DNA of 64,000 nucleotides from Betaproteobacteria bacterium (GCA_013298145.1 JAAFJO010000001.1:186001-250000), one strand, 5' to 3'. Shown: positions 17,014 through 25,963, counted from the stretch's first letter. Program-made: numbers and translations. Notes: a model not told the origin generated them from the letters alone.

Positions 17014-18300
17014 ATGGACATTGCATCCACAAAATCGAACACTGCGAATGCACCACTTCGGATCAATGCCCTGCGTTTGTACGAATCATTGATGACGCTC
17101 GCTCAAATTGGTGCAACGGTGAAAGGTGGCGTATGCCGCTTGGCGCTCACCGAGCTTGACGCCCAAGCGCGCGATCTCGTCGTCGGCTGGGCGCGCGCTG
17201 AAGGATGCAGTATCCGCATCGATCAGATTGGCAACATCTTCATGCGCCGCGCGGGACGCGATCCCGTGCGCGCAGCGGTTGCCACGGGCTCGCACGTCGA
17301 CACGCAGCCCACCGGCGGCAAATTCGATGGCAACTATGGCGTGCTCGCGGGGATTGAAGTGATTCGTCGGTTGAACGAATTGAAAATTGAAACCGAAGCG
17401 CCGATTGAGGTTTGCATCTGGACGAATGAAGAGGGCTCGCGCTTTGTGCCGGTGATGATGGGATCGGGCGTGTACGCGGGCGCGTTCACGCTCTCGCATG
17501 CGCTCGACGCACGCGATCGCGATGGCGTTTCTGTCAGCGAAGCGCTCACCGCGATTGGCTACAACGGCACAACGCCCGCGAGCGTGGCCGAGGGTGCGCC
17601 GCGCTTCGAAGCGTATTTCGAAGCGCATATCGAACAAGGCCCCGTGCTCGAAGCGGCTGCGCGCCCCTTAGGCGCAGTAACCGGCGCGCTCGGGCAGCGC
17701 TGGTACGACATCACGGTCACCGGCATGGAAGCGCACGCGGGGCCGACGCCCATGAATCTGCGCCGCGACGCCATGCAAGCCGCTGCGCAACTCGTGATCG
17801 CTGCGCGCGCCATCGCGCTTGACCATCAACCGCACGGGCGCGGCACCGTCGGCTCCATGGATGTGTTTCCCAATTCGCGCAATGTGATTCCTGGGCGTGT
17901 TCGCTTCACCGTCGACTTCCGACATGCGGAAGACGCAACGCTCTTAGCGATGGACGCCGCGCTTCGCGCGCGAGCGAGCGCAGTCGCGCAAGAGTTCAAT
18001 TGCGAAATCGACATCCAGCAAGTCGTTTATTTCGCGCCGACACATTTCAACGCCGATCTCGTGCAAAGTATCCGCGACGCGTCAACCGCGTTAGGCCATG
18101 CCGCGATGGACATCGTCAGCGGCGCGGGGCATGACGCCGTCTACGCCGCGCGCACCGGCCCTGCCGCAATGATTTTCATTCCTTGCAAAGACGGTATTTC
18201 GCATAACGAAATTGAAGACGCGCGCGCGGAAGATTTGGCGTTGGGGGCGGATGTGTTGTTTCGCGCAATGTTGAAAACGGCGGGCGCGGCGGTGAGTTAA
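17014..18300 (+). CDS. M20 amidohydrolase, allantoate / N-carbamoyl-amino-acid type
   Basis: A dinuclear zinc hydrolase of the hydantoinase/carbamoylase (AllC/HyuC) group, which removes carbamoyl groups from ureides. The metal ligands are all there: SHVDTQPTGGKFDG near residue 95, TNEEGSRF near 133, AHIEQGP near 207 and GISHNE near 390. The dimerisation domain has GMEAHAGPTPMNLRRDAM near residue 235. The 428 residues are normal. It is divergent from uraD, and a second member lies at 32196. Which of the two works on allantoate, ureidoglycolate or a carbamoyl amino acid is not decided by sequence; the other one is closer to AllC in context. Confidence 0.9.
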   Translation: MDIASTKSNTANAPLRINALRLYESLMTLAQIGATVKGGVCRLALTELDAQARDLVVGWARAEGCSIRIDQIGNIFMRRAGRDPVRAAVATGSHVDTQPTGGKFDGNYGVLAGIEVIRRLNELKIETEAPIEVCIWTNEEGSRFVPVMMGSGVYAGAFTLSHALDARDRDGVSVSEALTAIGYNGTTPASVAEGAPRFEAYFEAHIEQGPVLEAAARPLGAVTGALGQRWYDITVTGMEAHAGPTPMNLRRDAMQAAAQLVIAARAIALDHQPHGRGTVGSMDVFPNSRNVIPGRVRFTVDFRHAEDATLLAMDAALRARASAVAQEFNCEIDIQQVVYFAPTHFNADLVQSIRDASTALGHAAMDIVSGAGHDAVYAARTGPAAMIFIPCKDGISHNEIEDARAEDLALGADVLFRAMLKTAGAAVS

Positions 18301-18428
18301 TCGCCCGCTGCTTGCCGCTTGCAAAGAGCCAATTTCGAGCGCACGATTGGTATGTTTCTCGCTACGTAACACTCGTCATCAATGTGATCAGCGCGTGGCG
18401 AGCGCAGCACTCAAAAAAGGGAACCGTC

Positions 18429-19409
18429 ATGAAAGCATTCAACCGCCGCGATTTTTTGCTCGCCTCCGCGAGCCTACCTGCGCTCCACGCTTTGCCTGCG
18501 TTTGCACAAGCCTGGCCAAACAAGCCGATTCGTATTGTGGTCACCTTCGCGCCCGGCGGCTCGTCAGACATCGTTGCGCGCTTGCTACAGCCGGGTCTTC
18601 AAGAAAAATTGGGGCAGGCCGTGATCGTGGATAACAAGCCGGGTGCGGGCGGAACGATTGGTGGCGCTGATGCGGCGAAATCGGCGGCGGATGGCTACAC
18701 CTTCTTGCTATCAAACACTGCGCCGATCAGCATCTCGCCCTTCATGCTGGCTCAACCCACGTACGACCCGATCAAAAGCTTCGCGCACATTGGCTATATC
18801 GGCGCGGTGCCGAACGTGTTCGTCGTTCACCCGAGCGTGCCCGCGAAAACGGTGACTGAATTCGTGGCTTGGATTCGCGCGCAAACGAAGCCGGTGAACT
18901 TCGGCTCTGGCGGCGTTGGGTCCATCGGGCATATCGTTGGCGAACTATTCAAGACCGAATACAAATTGAACATGGAGCATGTGCCCTATCGCGGCTCTGG
19001 CCCGATGGCGGCTGATCTTTTGGGCGGCACGCTGCAATTCGCAATCGACACACTCACGCAAAACGTGCCCCACATTAAAGACGGCAAGCTCAAAGGCATC
19101 GCCGTCACCTCGCGCGCACGCATCGGGCTCGCCCCCGATATCCCCACCGTGGGCGAAGCAGGCTTCCCGAAGTTGGTGGCAGAGAACTTTTTGGGCATCT
19201 CCGCGCCCGCCGGTCTGCCGAACGACATTGCAGCAAAGGTGCACGCGGCTTTGGCCGACGTGCTCGCGCGCCCAGACATCGCAAAGCGCCTCGAAGACAT
19301 GGGCGTTGCGATGCAGCGCAAATCGATGGCCGAATTCGGCAGCTTCGTCAGCAAGCAAGTCACCGATTGGGCGCCGGTCGTGAAAGCCTCGGGCGCGAAA
19401 CTCAGTTAA
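18429..19409 (+). CDS. Bug-type periplasmic solute receptor (tripartite tricarboxylate transporter family)
   Basis: A 326-residue periplasmic binding protein of the TctC/Bug family. The N-terminus has a Tat-like signal (FNRRDFLLASASLPALHALPAFA, given here only by position 4-26, with RRDF at 6-9) cut after AQA. Mature motifs: WPNKPIRIVVTFAPGGSSD near 32-50, VDNKPGAGGTIGG near 75, FGSGGVGSIGHI near 160 and HVPYRGSGP near 183. I took the ATG at 18429, since the upstream extension has no signal peptide character. No TctA/TctB membrane partners are in the window, so it is an orphan receptor, as most Bug proteins are. It lies between an M20 hydrolase and a HIUase-like gene, hinting at a ureide or related acid as ligand. 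Confidence 0.88.
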   Translation: MKAFNRRDFLLASASLPALHALPAFAQAWPNKPIRIVVTFAPGGSSDIVARLLQPGLQEKLGQAVIVDNKPGAGGTIGGADAAKSAADGYTFLLSNTAPISISPFMLAQPTYDPIKSFAHIGYIGAVPNVFVVHPSVPAKTVTEFVAWIRAQTKPVNFGSGGVGSIGHIVGELFKTEYKLNMEHVPYRGSGPMAADLLGGTLQFAIDTLTQNVPHIKDGKLKGIAVTSRARIGLAPDIPTVGEAGFPKLVAENFLGISAPAGLPNDIAAKVHAALADVLARPDIAKRLEDMGVAMQRKSMAEFGSFVSKQVTDWAPVVKASGAKLS

Positions 19410-19418
19410 GCTCAACGC

Positions 19419-19778
19419 ATGACGAACGTTGGCGGCTTATCCATCCACTGCGTTGACGTAGCCAATGGCCGCGTCGCCGTCGGCTTGGGTGTGTCGCTTT
19501 TTCGCTTGGGTGAAGCCGCCCCCCTCATGCGCGGCGCAATCAATAGCAAAGGCCTGCTCGACGATCCTGTGCTCATGAGCGACGCCATCGGCGCGGGCGG
19601 CTACGAAGTGCTGTTCGCCGTCGGCGACTTCTATCGCAGCCAAAACATCACGCTGCCCACGCCCGCGTTCCTCGAAGAAGTCCCCTACCGATTTCACATT
19701 GCCGACCCAGCGCAGCACTATCACCTGCCCTTCAAATTCACACCCTGGGGGTTTTCGCTGTTTCGGGGTGGGGCGTAG
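19419..19778 (+). CDS. Divergent HIUase / transthyretin-like protein lacking key catalytic residues
   Basis: A 119-residue transthyretin-fold protein, clearly related to UraH at 15407: it keeps H10 (SIHCVDV), the GDFY segment near residue 69 and H102 (HYHLPF). The active-site Arg of HIUases (R45 in the neighbour) is here Leu (L46 in NSKGLLDDP), and the C-terminal YRGS is FRGGA. Those are two of the features that define HIUase. It begins 9 bases after the Bug receptor gene and probably forms an operon with it and the M20 gene. It may act on another cyclic ureide, bind without catalysis, or be decaying; the intact frame speaks against decay. Confidence 0.8.
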   Translation: MTNVGGLSIHCVDVANGRVAVGLGVSLFRLGEAAPLMRGAINSKGLLDDPVLMSDAIGAGGYEVLFAVGDFYRSQNITLPTPAFLEEVPYRFHIADPAQHYHLPFKFTPWGFSLFRGGA

Positions 19779-19797
19779 ATACGAAAGTTGTTAGCTA

Positions 19798-19896
19798 ACG
19801 CGATTGACAGCGTCAGTAGCGAAGGCCGCGACGCCGTGTACGCCGTCAGCGCCTGACCAGACGCGATGACTTTGTCCCGTTAAAGATGGTATCGCG
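19798..19896 (+). pseudogene. Remnant of an M20 amidohydrolase C-terminal region
   Basis: About 99 bases align, with one two-base gap, to 18101-18201 of the intact M20 gene. Translated, AIDSVSSEGRDAVYA is matched to AMDIVSGAGHDAVYA, followed by two in-frame stops where the intact gene has conserved sequence, and then by DGIA against DGIS. It is therefore a fossil of a second M20 copy, without start or the rest of the gene. The remnant runs directly into a VapC fragment. Confidence 0.7.
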
Positions 19897-20169
19897 GTGC
19901 TGCCCGATGGTCGGCGCAAGGATGCGTTGCATGAAAACATCGAGCGGCGCATCGTGCCGCTGTTTCGCGGGCGGATTTTGCCGTTTGATGCCGATGCGGC
20001 AACTGAGTACGCAACGCTGCGCGCTCGCGCGAGGGCGAATGGGCAAGGCATCGGCGTGGCCGATGGCTACATCGCAGCCACTGCCGCTGCGAACGACTTG
20101 AGTATCGCAACGCGAGATGCCGCTCCGTTTGTGGCTGCGGGACTCAATGTGATCAATCCGTGGGAATAG
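19897..20169 (+). pseudogene. VapC-like PIN-domain toxin, N-terminally truncated
   Basis: The 90 residues match the C-terminal two thirds of StbB/VapC-type PIN toxins: LPDGRRKDAL at the start, GRILPFDADAATEYATL near 30, the acidic motif GVADGYIAATA near 57, ATRDAAPF near 75 and the end NVINPWE. The N-terminal part with the first catalytic Asp, and any VapB antitoxin gene, is missing. The frame starts only with a GTG inside the scar and has no ribosome site. It is a dead toxin-antitoxin remnant. Confidence 0.8.
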
Positions 20170-20186
20170 CTGCGCTAGCGACTTCT

Positions 20187-21368
20187 TTAGCCAATCACAC
20201 GTTCCGCTATCGACACGAGCGCGCGATCACTACCCGCTGGCCCCAGCAAAGAGATTCCCAGCGGCGCACCGAGCCTTGACGCCGTCGGCAAACTGATCTG
20301 CGGGAAGCCGCTCAAGCCTGCGATGCAGAGCATTTGAATGGCGGCATCGCGGTAGCGTTGTAATTCGGATTCTTCGGCGGTGAGCAGCGGCGCGATGTCG
20401 GGCATGGTGGGCATGAGGAGTACGCTGTCGCCGCCGAGCAGTTGTTCGAGATGCGCGGTGAAGCGGCGGCGAAAGGCACAGGCTTCGTCGTACTGCGCGC
20501 GCGTTACGTTTTTTGACCAGGCAAATCGTTCGGCGACGCCGGGGCCTAAGGGAACTGCGTGTTGCGTGATGAATGGGCCGTCGGTTTGCCAGGATTCGTA
20601 GCCCTGGATGTAGCGGAAATTCCAATACATCGCGTCGAAGCTTTCCAGCGCGACAGTGCATTTCGTTGCGCGGCCCAATGCGGTTTGGATTTTCTCGCTC
20701 GCGGGCGCGAGGGCGTCACGCACGGGTTGGTCAAGCATCGCCCATACGTCAGTCGGCCAGAGTAGACGAACTTTTTCGGGGACAGGCGACGCGTCCGCGC
20801 CGAGCAATACGTCGGCGACGCGGGCGAAGGTTGCCGCGTCGCGCGCGAAGAAACCGCAGGTGTCGTAGCTTGGAGCGAGATCGAGCGCGCCTTCGAGCGA
20901 GATGCGTCCGTGCGTGGGGCGAATGCCGAACAGGCCGCAGTGGTTCGCGGGAGCGCGAACGGAGCCGCCGGTATCGGTGCCGAGTGCGAAATCGCAAAGC
21001 TTGTTGGAGACGGCGGAGGCGGAGCCGCTGGATGAGCCACCGGGAATGCGATCCGGTGCGCCGCCATTGATCGGCGTGCCGAAATGCGCGTTCTTGCCGT
21101 TCATCGAAAACGCAAGCTCGTCAGTGTGCGCTTTGCCGACGAAGCGCGCGCCCGCGTCCAAGAGTTTTTGCACGGTGACGGCGTTTTTAGTTTTGATACC
21201 GGATTTGGCAAGTATCAGTGGGTTGCCGCCGCCGGTGGGGTAGCCCGTGACGTCAAACAAATCCTTCGCCGCGAAGGTCAGGCCGGAGAGAGGGCCAGTC
21301 GCTGCGTTTGGGACTTCTACGTCGGGGTAGGGGACGAAGGCGTTGGCGGGGTCGGCGGGGAGGAGCAT
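20187..21368 (-). CDS. Amidase signature family hydrolase
   Basis: A 393-residue amidase signature enzyme with the complete Ser-cisSer-Lys triad: Lys in LTFAAKDLFDVTG near residue 34, the first Ser in PGGSSSGSA near 112, and the nucleophile in LGTDTGGSVRAPA near 136. Some family members hydrolyse allophanate or other short amides, so a role in the neighbouring ureide pathway is possible. It is shorter than GatA (about 480) and lacks gatC/gatB neighbours, so it is not the tRNA amidotransferase subunit. It ends next to the VapC remnant and starts 65 bases before a family D repeat. Confidence 0.88.
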   Translation of the reverse strand: MLLPADPANAFVPYPDVEVPNAATGPLSGLTFAAKDLFDVTGYPTGGGNPLILAKSGIKTKNAVTVQKLLDAGARFVGKAHTDELAFSMNGKNAHFGTPINGGAPDRIPGGSSSGSASAVSNKLCDFALGTDTGGSVRAPANHCGLFGIRPTHGRISLEGALDLAPSYDTCGFFARDAATFARVADVLLGADASPVPEKVRLLWPTDVWAMLDQPVRDALAPASEKIQTALGRATKCTVALESFDAMYWNFRYIQGYESWQTDGPFITQHAVPLGPGVAERFAWSKNVTRAQYDEACAFRRRFTAHLEQLLGGDSVLLMPTMPDIAPLLTAEESELQRYRDAAIQMLCIAGLSGFPQISLPTASRLGAPLGISLLGPAGSDRALVSIAERVIG

Positions 21369-21433
21369 GGTGTGAATCGCAGCTCGTTAAGGAGGCGGCC
21401 AGATTGTCTGGGGGTGAGCGTGTCGCGGCTGGG

Positions 21434-21559
21434 TTCCCTCTCCCGCAGCGCGGGAGAGGGCGGAGGGTGAGGGCAATGGAAAAGCAGAGATAACTCAACC
21501 CAACATCCCACTAGCGACCGCCCTCACCCCAACCCTCTCCCGCAAGGCGGGAGAGGGAG
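21434..21559. repeat. GC-rich palindromic repeat, family D, copy 2
   Basis: TCCCTCTCCCGCAGCGCGGG on the left, CGGGAGAGGGAGC on the right, with an inner pair GGGTGAGGGC / GCCCTCACCC. It abuts the stop of the receptor gene at 21573 and could be its 3-prime hairpin. Confidence 0.8.
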
Positions 21560-21572
21560 CCAAGGCGAAGCG

Positions 21573-23198
21573 TTACCGCGTCACCGTAATCGGTGAGAAA
21601 TTCTGGAACCAGTTTTGCGCTTGCACGAAACCTTTCACGCGCGGGCTCATAGCGCGGGCGTTTACGTCGTGCGTGACCATGAGGAAGAGTCGTTCGTTGA
21701 CGAACTTTTCATGGATGCGCTGAAGTGCAGTACGTTGGGCGGCGGGATCGAAGCTCGTGCGCGCAGCGGCAAGAAGGGCATCCATGTCTTTTTCGCCGTA
21801 GTAGCCCCAGTTGGTGCCGCGCGGCGCAACGAGATCGGACTGCACATGACGCACAAACGCTGTGAACGGATCTTGAATGAAGTACGAGTAGTTCATCGCG
21901 ATAGCGCCGCGATTTGCGGGGTCTTTCACACCTGCGCGCCATGCGGCAACGAGCGCATTCCATTCCATCACTTCGATATCGACGCGAACGCCGACATCTC
22001 GCAAGTTCTGTTGCAGAAATTCATTCATCGGAATCGGCTGCATCATGCCCGAGCCGGATGAAGGGACGACCACTTTGATGACAAGCGGCTTTGCACTGGT
22101 GTAGCCAGCCTCTGCCAACAGGCGGCGCGCGGCGGCGGGATCGAATGTGAGTTCATTGGGTTTGCCAAACCACTCGTGGCCCGGCGGCATGAAGCCCTTG
22201 GCCGGAATGGAAAGGCCGCCCAAGAATTTGTTCAACCCGTCGCGATCAACGGCAAGATTAAGCGCCTGGCGCACTTTCGGGTCGCGGAAGGGCGAGCCTT
22301 CGAGCATCGACAAATGCCACACCCAGTTGTGTGGATAGGCATTGGTGACGATTTGAAAACCGGCGCTGCGCAAACTTGCAACTGCATCGGGCGGCGGCGC
22401 TTCAATCCAATCGACTTGGCCGGAGCGGAGTGCGGCGATACGCGCGCTTGCCTCTGGCAGCGGCACCAAGATCAGCTTGTTCAGCTTCGGGATGCGCGCT
22501 TTGTCCCAATAGTTGGGATTGGGCACGAGTTCAGCGCGCTCGCGCGGTGTCCACGATACGAGTTTCCACGGGCCTGTACCGGAGGGCGTTTTCGCATAGG
22601 CCACCCAGTCTTTACCCATTTTTTCCCAATGTGCGGGCGAAGACATAGCAATCCACGCGAGTTGGAACGGCAAGAAAGCATCGGGTTCTTTGGTGACGAT
22701 CTCAAGCGTCATCGGATCAATGGCGCGATAGCTTGCGATGGATGGAATGCGTGTGCGGCCCTGGCCTGCTTGCTTCGCATCGAACTGCGGCGATTTGTCG
22801 TTCAAAAGTTTCTCGAAGTTCCACACAGCTGCAGCAGCATCGAAGGTGGAGCCATCATGAAATTTCACGCCCGGGCGAATCTTGAATGTCCAGCGCTTGC
22901 GATCTGCAGCGTCTGCGCTCCATGAAAGGGCAAGGCCTGGAGTGAGGCTTGATGGTTTGTCTGCGCTCGATAGATCCCACATCACGAGTTGGTCATACAC
23001 GGTGTTCGCCATGAAGCGCTGGCCTTCGCCGCCTTGATCGGCCTGACCGGTAGTGAGCGGGATGTCGGATGCCGTCATCCCGATACGCAGCACTTGTTCT
23101 TGCGCATGCACAGAAGTGGTGATTCCGGCGGCGAGAAGCGCCGCAGCCGTAACCGCATGCGATACCCATCGGGATAGGGACTGAGTGATCTTCAACAT
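21573..23198 (-). CDS. ABC transporter substrate-binding protein, peptide/opine family (receptor 2)
   Basis: A 541-residue periplasmic receptor of SBP family 5 (DppA/OppA-like). Residues 1-32 form a signal peptide ending VHAQ. The mature protein has the family signature WTFKIRPGVKFHDGSTFDAA near residue 103-122. It is a paralogue of the receptor at 27965: both begin RI-MTA-DIP and share SPAHWE and the FMPPGH/TVPPGH segment. It lies at the far end of the minus-strand operon, 30 bases after the racemase-like gene. Its ligand is unknown; context suggests a ureide, hydantoin or short peptide. Confidence 0.9.
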   Translation of the reverse strand: MLKITQSLSRWVSHAVTAAALLAAGITTSVHAQEQVLRIGMTASDIPLTTGQADQGGEGQRFMANTVYDQLVMWDLSSADKPSSLTPGLALSWSADAADRKRWTFKIRPGVKFHDGSTFDAAAAVWNFEKLLNDKSPQFDAKQAGQGRTRIPSIASYRAIDPMTLEIVTKEPDAFLPFQLAWIAMSSPAHWEKMGKDWVAYAKTPSGTGPWKLVSWTPRERAELVPNPNYWDKARIPKLNKLILVPLPEASARIAALRSGQVDWIEAPPPDAVASLRSAGFQIVTNAYPHNWVWHLSMLEGSPFRDPKVRQALNLAVDRDGLNKFLGGLSIPAKGFMPPGHEWFGKPNELTFDPAAARRLLAEAGYTSAKPLVIKVVVPSSGSGMMQPIPMNEFLQQNLRDVGVRVDIEVMEWNALVAAWRAGVKDPANRGAIAMNYSYFIQDPFTAFVRHVQSDLVAPRGTNWGYYGEKDMDALLAAARTSFDPAAQRTALQRIHEKFVNERLFLMVTHDVNARAMSPRVKGFVQAQNWFQNFSPITVTR

Positions 23199-23228
23199 AG
23201 TGTTTACCTCAAAAAAAGAACGACGTAA

Positions 23229-23936
23229 TCAACGCGGGGTGAACCATTCGGGGACATCGAAGCGGCCAGGCTTTTGCGCCGATGCGGCGCGCCACGCTGC
23301 GCGAATGCCGCTATCAACGCTGTCAATCAACGGCACGGGCATTTCCGCTCGTAACGCTTCGGCAAAGCCCGCAAGCGCTGCGCCACCGACGATGATGGAT
23401 CGCGCTTTGCCCGATTGCAGCGCTTGTTCGCAGGCGCGCTTGAGCAGTTCACGCGCGGCCATTGGATCGGCCGCCAGTTCGCCGCCGTTTTTTTCAACCG
23501 CAACGACATCGACCAAGGCATCCTGCCAGCCGAGCGACGCAGCAAGTCGGCGCAGCATGGGCGGCCAAGCAATTCCGCCAGTAACGATAGAAAACGTTCC
23601 CAACGCAGAGGCTTCTCGCATGGCAGCATCGGCCAGCCCGAGTACCGGCACGTTGCATCGTTCTCGGGCGGCGAGCAGTCCGGGGTCACCAAAACAACCG
23701 ACGAGCACTGCGCTCGGGCGAGCCTTTTCTGTGTGCTCTGCAAGCGCGGCGAGCAACGCGTGTGAAGCGACTGCGACCGATGTTTCATCAACGATGTAGG
23801 GCGCGCCGAATGAGGCGGTGACTGCAACGGTGTCGTCTTCGGTCGAACCTTCGGGGGCAAGCGCGCGCGCGCGTGCAGCAAGCGCGGTAGTGACCGAATC
23901 GGAGGTGTTCGGATTGACGATGAGAAGCCGCGGCAT
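23229..23936 (-). CDS. Asp/Glu/hydantoin racemase family protein with one catalytic Cys missing
   Basis: A 235-residue member of the two-domain Asp/Glu/hydantoin racemase fold; it begins MPRLLIVNPNTSDSVT as in allantoin and hydantoin racemases. The first active-site Cys is C81 in VLVGCFGDPG. The second domain normally has Cys in a V-L-G-C-A-G motif; here it reads IIVGGAALAG, with Gly at position 185. A true two-base racemisation needs both. The protein could be an isomerase or lyase with one Cys, or a sensor. It is 3 bases from the ATPase gene upstream and fully embedded in the importer operon. Confidence 0.85.
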   Translation of the reverse strand: MPRLLIVNPNTSDSVTTALAARARALAPEGSTEDDTVAVTASFGAPYIVDETSVAVASHALLAALAEHTEKARPSAVLVGCFGDPGLLAARERCNVPVLGLADAAMREASALGTFSIVTGGIAWPPMLRRLAASLGWQDALVDVVAVEKNGGELAADPMAARELLKRACEQALQSGKARSIIVGGAALAGFAEALRAEMPVPLIDSVDSGIRAAWRAASAQKPGRFDVPEWFTPR

Positions 23937-23939
23937 TGA

Positions 23940-24947
23940 TTACGTCTCAACACTTTCGGTGTGTGGCAGGTGAGTCACGTCGGTGCGGCGGCAGCGTGCG
24001 CTGTGAGATTCGCCGAGAGAAATCAGTGCAATCGTGCCTTCGCGACATTCGTCTTGTGCGTACGTACAACGAGGCGCGAACGCGCAACCGGGCGGCAATT
24101 TCGCAAGATCAGGAGGCGCGCCCGGAATGGTTGCGAGCCGCTGGCCGCGATCAAGGCTCCCGTGCGCACGGCTCTGCAATAGCGCTTTCGTGTACGGGTG
24201 ACGCGGGGCGCGCATGATGGTGCGCACATCGCCTTCTTCGACGATTTGTCCCGCGTACATCACCGCGATTCGATCAGCGACCTCCACTGCCGCGCCGATG
24301 TCATGCGTTACGAACACGATGGAAAGACCGAGCGTTTTTTGAAGCTCACGCAGTAAGAGGAGAATTTGGATTTGCACAGTCGCATCTAGCGCAGTGGTTG
24401 GCTCATCCGCCAACAACACTTGCGGATCGCAGGCGAGCGCCAAAGCAATCATCGCGCGTTGGCGCATGCCGCCCGACATTTCATGCGGATAAGCTGCGAG
24501 CCGACGCTCAGGGCTTGGAATCTTTACCCGTTCGAACAGTTCGAGTGCTTTCTTGTTTGCCTCAGCGCGCGAGCAGCCTTTGTGGCGCTGGATCGATTCA
24601 ACGATTTGATCGCCAACGCTGTACACAGGATCAAGCGCCAGCAGCGGCTCCTGAAAAATCATCGAACACACTTCCCCGCGAAAATTGGAAAGCGCTGACG
24701 ATGAGAGCGAAAGTACGTCGTGGCCCGCAACGCGGATGTTTCCTTTGATCGTTGTCTTCTTTGGCGCATGTAGTCGCAGTAATGAGCGAAGCGTGACGCT
24801 TTTGCCAGAACCGGATTCGCCTATCAACGCAACGGTTTGCCCGCGCTCAACGCGCAGAGTCACACCATTGACTGCGCGAACGGCGGCGCTGCCGCTGCCG
24901 AAGACGACTTCAAGGTCTTTGATTTCGATGATTGCGTCTTGACTCAT
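23940..24947 (-). CDS. Oligopeptide/dipeptide-type ABC transporter ATPase (DppD-like)
   Basis: A cytoplasmic ATPase subunit of 335 residues. Walker A is [10 protein letters not shown] near residue 39, the Q-loop is [12 protein letters not shown] near 95, the signature is [10 protein letters not shown] near 158 and Walker B is [12 protein letters not shown] near 177. The C-terminal oligopeptide-type extension has the Cys cluster [15 protein letters not shown] near residue 290. The start overlaps the stop of the other ATPase gene as ATGA, so the pair is coupled. Order here is F-type before D-type. Confidence 0.95.
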   Translation of the reverse strand: MSQDAIIEIKDLEVVFGSGSAAVRAVNGVTLRVERGQTVALIGESGSGKSVTLRSLLRLHAPKKTTIKGNIRVAGHDVLSLSSSALSNFRGEVCSMIFQEPLLALDPVYSVGDQIVESIQRHKGCSRAEANKKALELFERVKIPSPERRLAAYPHEMSGGMRQRAMIALALACDPQVLLADEPTTALDATVQIQILLLLRELQKTLGLSIVFVTHDIGAAVEVADRIAVMYAGQIVEEGDVRTIMRAPRHPYTKALLQSRAHGSLDRGQRLATIPGAPPDLAKLPPGCAFAPRCTYAQDECREGTIALISLGESHSARCRRTDVTHLPHTESVET

Positions 24948-25963
24948 GCGGCCACCTTGAGCACGTTGACGCGTGAGCGCGGATGCTGAACGTTGGCCTC
25001 ATACATCAGACAGGCGACACGATGCGTTTCGTCGATCGATGTGAGTTGCGGCGAGCGCGAGCTGCACACGCTTTCCGCGAACGTGCAGCGGGTGTGGAAG
25101 CGGCAACCTGAAGGCGGGTTGATCGGATTGGGCGGATCACCTGAAATCGGCGGCGCCTCGGTGCGTTGATCTGGGTCCATGGAAGGCATGGACGAAAGCA
25201 GCGCATCGGCATAGGGATGCTTCGCGCTTGCGAAAATCGCGTCGGTGGAGGCCATTTCCACGACCTGGCCCAAATACATCACCATCACGCGATCAGAGAT
25301 GTATCGCACGACATTCAAGTCGTGGCTGATGAAAAGGTAGGTCAGGTTGAAGTCTTGTTTCAAATCGAGAAGCAGATTGAGCACCTGCGCTTCAACAGAT
25401 TTGTCGAGCGCTGAAACTGCTTCGTCGAGGATGACGACGCGCGGCTCAAGCGCGAGCGCGCGAGCGATGTTGACGCGTTGGCGTTGCCCGCCGGAAAGTT
25501 CATGCGGGTAGCGTCCAGCAAACCGGGCGGGCTCCAAGCCAACCCGTGCGAGCAGATCGCGGGCGCGCTTTACCGCTTCCTTTTCGCTCACGCCATGCAC
25601 TTGCGGGCCGAATGCGATCGAGGCCTCGACGGTTAATCGCGGATTGAGCGACGAGTAACTATCCTGAAACACCATCTGCACTTGCCGATGAAATTCCTTC
25701 ATCGGCAAATCGCGCGAGCCCACCACTTTGCCTTCGAAGATCACTTCGCCCGCCGTTGGGTTGATGAGATGCATCAGTAGGCGTGCGGTGGTTGATTTGC
25801 CGCAACCCGACTCGCCAACAATGCCAAGCGTTTCGCCACGCATCACGGAAAAATTCACATCGTCTACCGCGCGCACAACGCCCGATTTGTTGCCGGGCGA
25901 AGCTTTGAGCGGGAAGTGCTTGGTAAGCCCACGCACGTCAAGAAGAGGTGTGGCCGCCCTCAT
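24944..25963 (-). CDS. Oligopeptide/dipeptide-type ABC transporter ATPase (DppF-like)
   Basis: The second ATPase, 339 residues from the ATG at 25963, which overlaps the permease stop as ATGA; a longer frame into the permease gene is not conserved. Walker A is GESGCGKSTTAR near residue 50, the Q-loop is MVFQDSYSSLNPR near 100, the signature is LSGGQRQRVNIA near 160 and Walker B is VVILDEAVSALD. The C-terminal extension has GCRFHTRCTFAESVC. The Pro of the usual DEPVSALD is Ala here, a mild change outside the catalytic Glu. Confidence 0.95.
   Translation of the reverse strand: MRAATPLLDVRGLTKHFPLKASPGNKSGVVRAVDDVNFSVMRGETLGIVGESGCGKSTTARLLMHLINPTAGEVIFEGKVVGSRDLPMKEFHRQVQMVFQDSYSSLNPRLTVEASIAFGPQVHGVSEKEAVKRARDLLARVGLEPARFAGRYPHELSGGQRQRVNIARALALEPRVVILDEAVSALDKSVEAQVLNLLLDLKQDFNLTYLFISHDLNVVRYISDRVMVMYLGQVVEMASTDAIFASAKHPYADALLSSMPSMDPDQRTEAPPISGDPPNPINPPSGCRFHTRCTFAESVCSSRSPQLTSIDETHRVACLMYEANVQHPRSRVNVLKVAA

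Noticed and set aside
20187..21368. GatA subunit of the tRNA amidotransferase
   Set aside because: The protein is about 90 residues shorter than GatA and has no gatB or gatC neighbour; a general amidase is more likely.
22176..22925. A 249-residue plus-strand frame opposite receptor 2
   Set aside because: A shadow of the receptor gene; no ribosome site, no motif, and unusual amino-acid composition.
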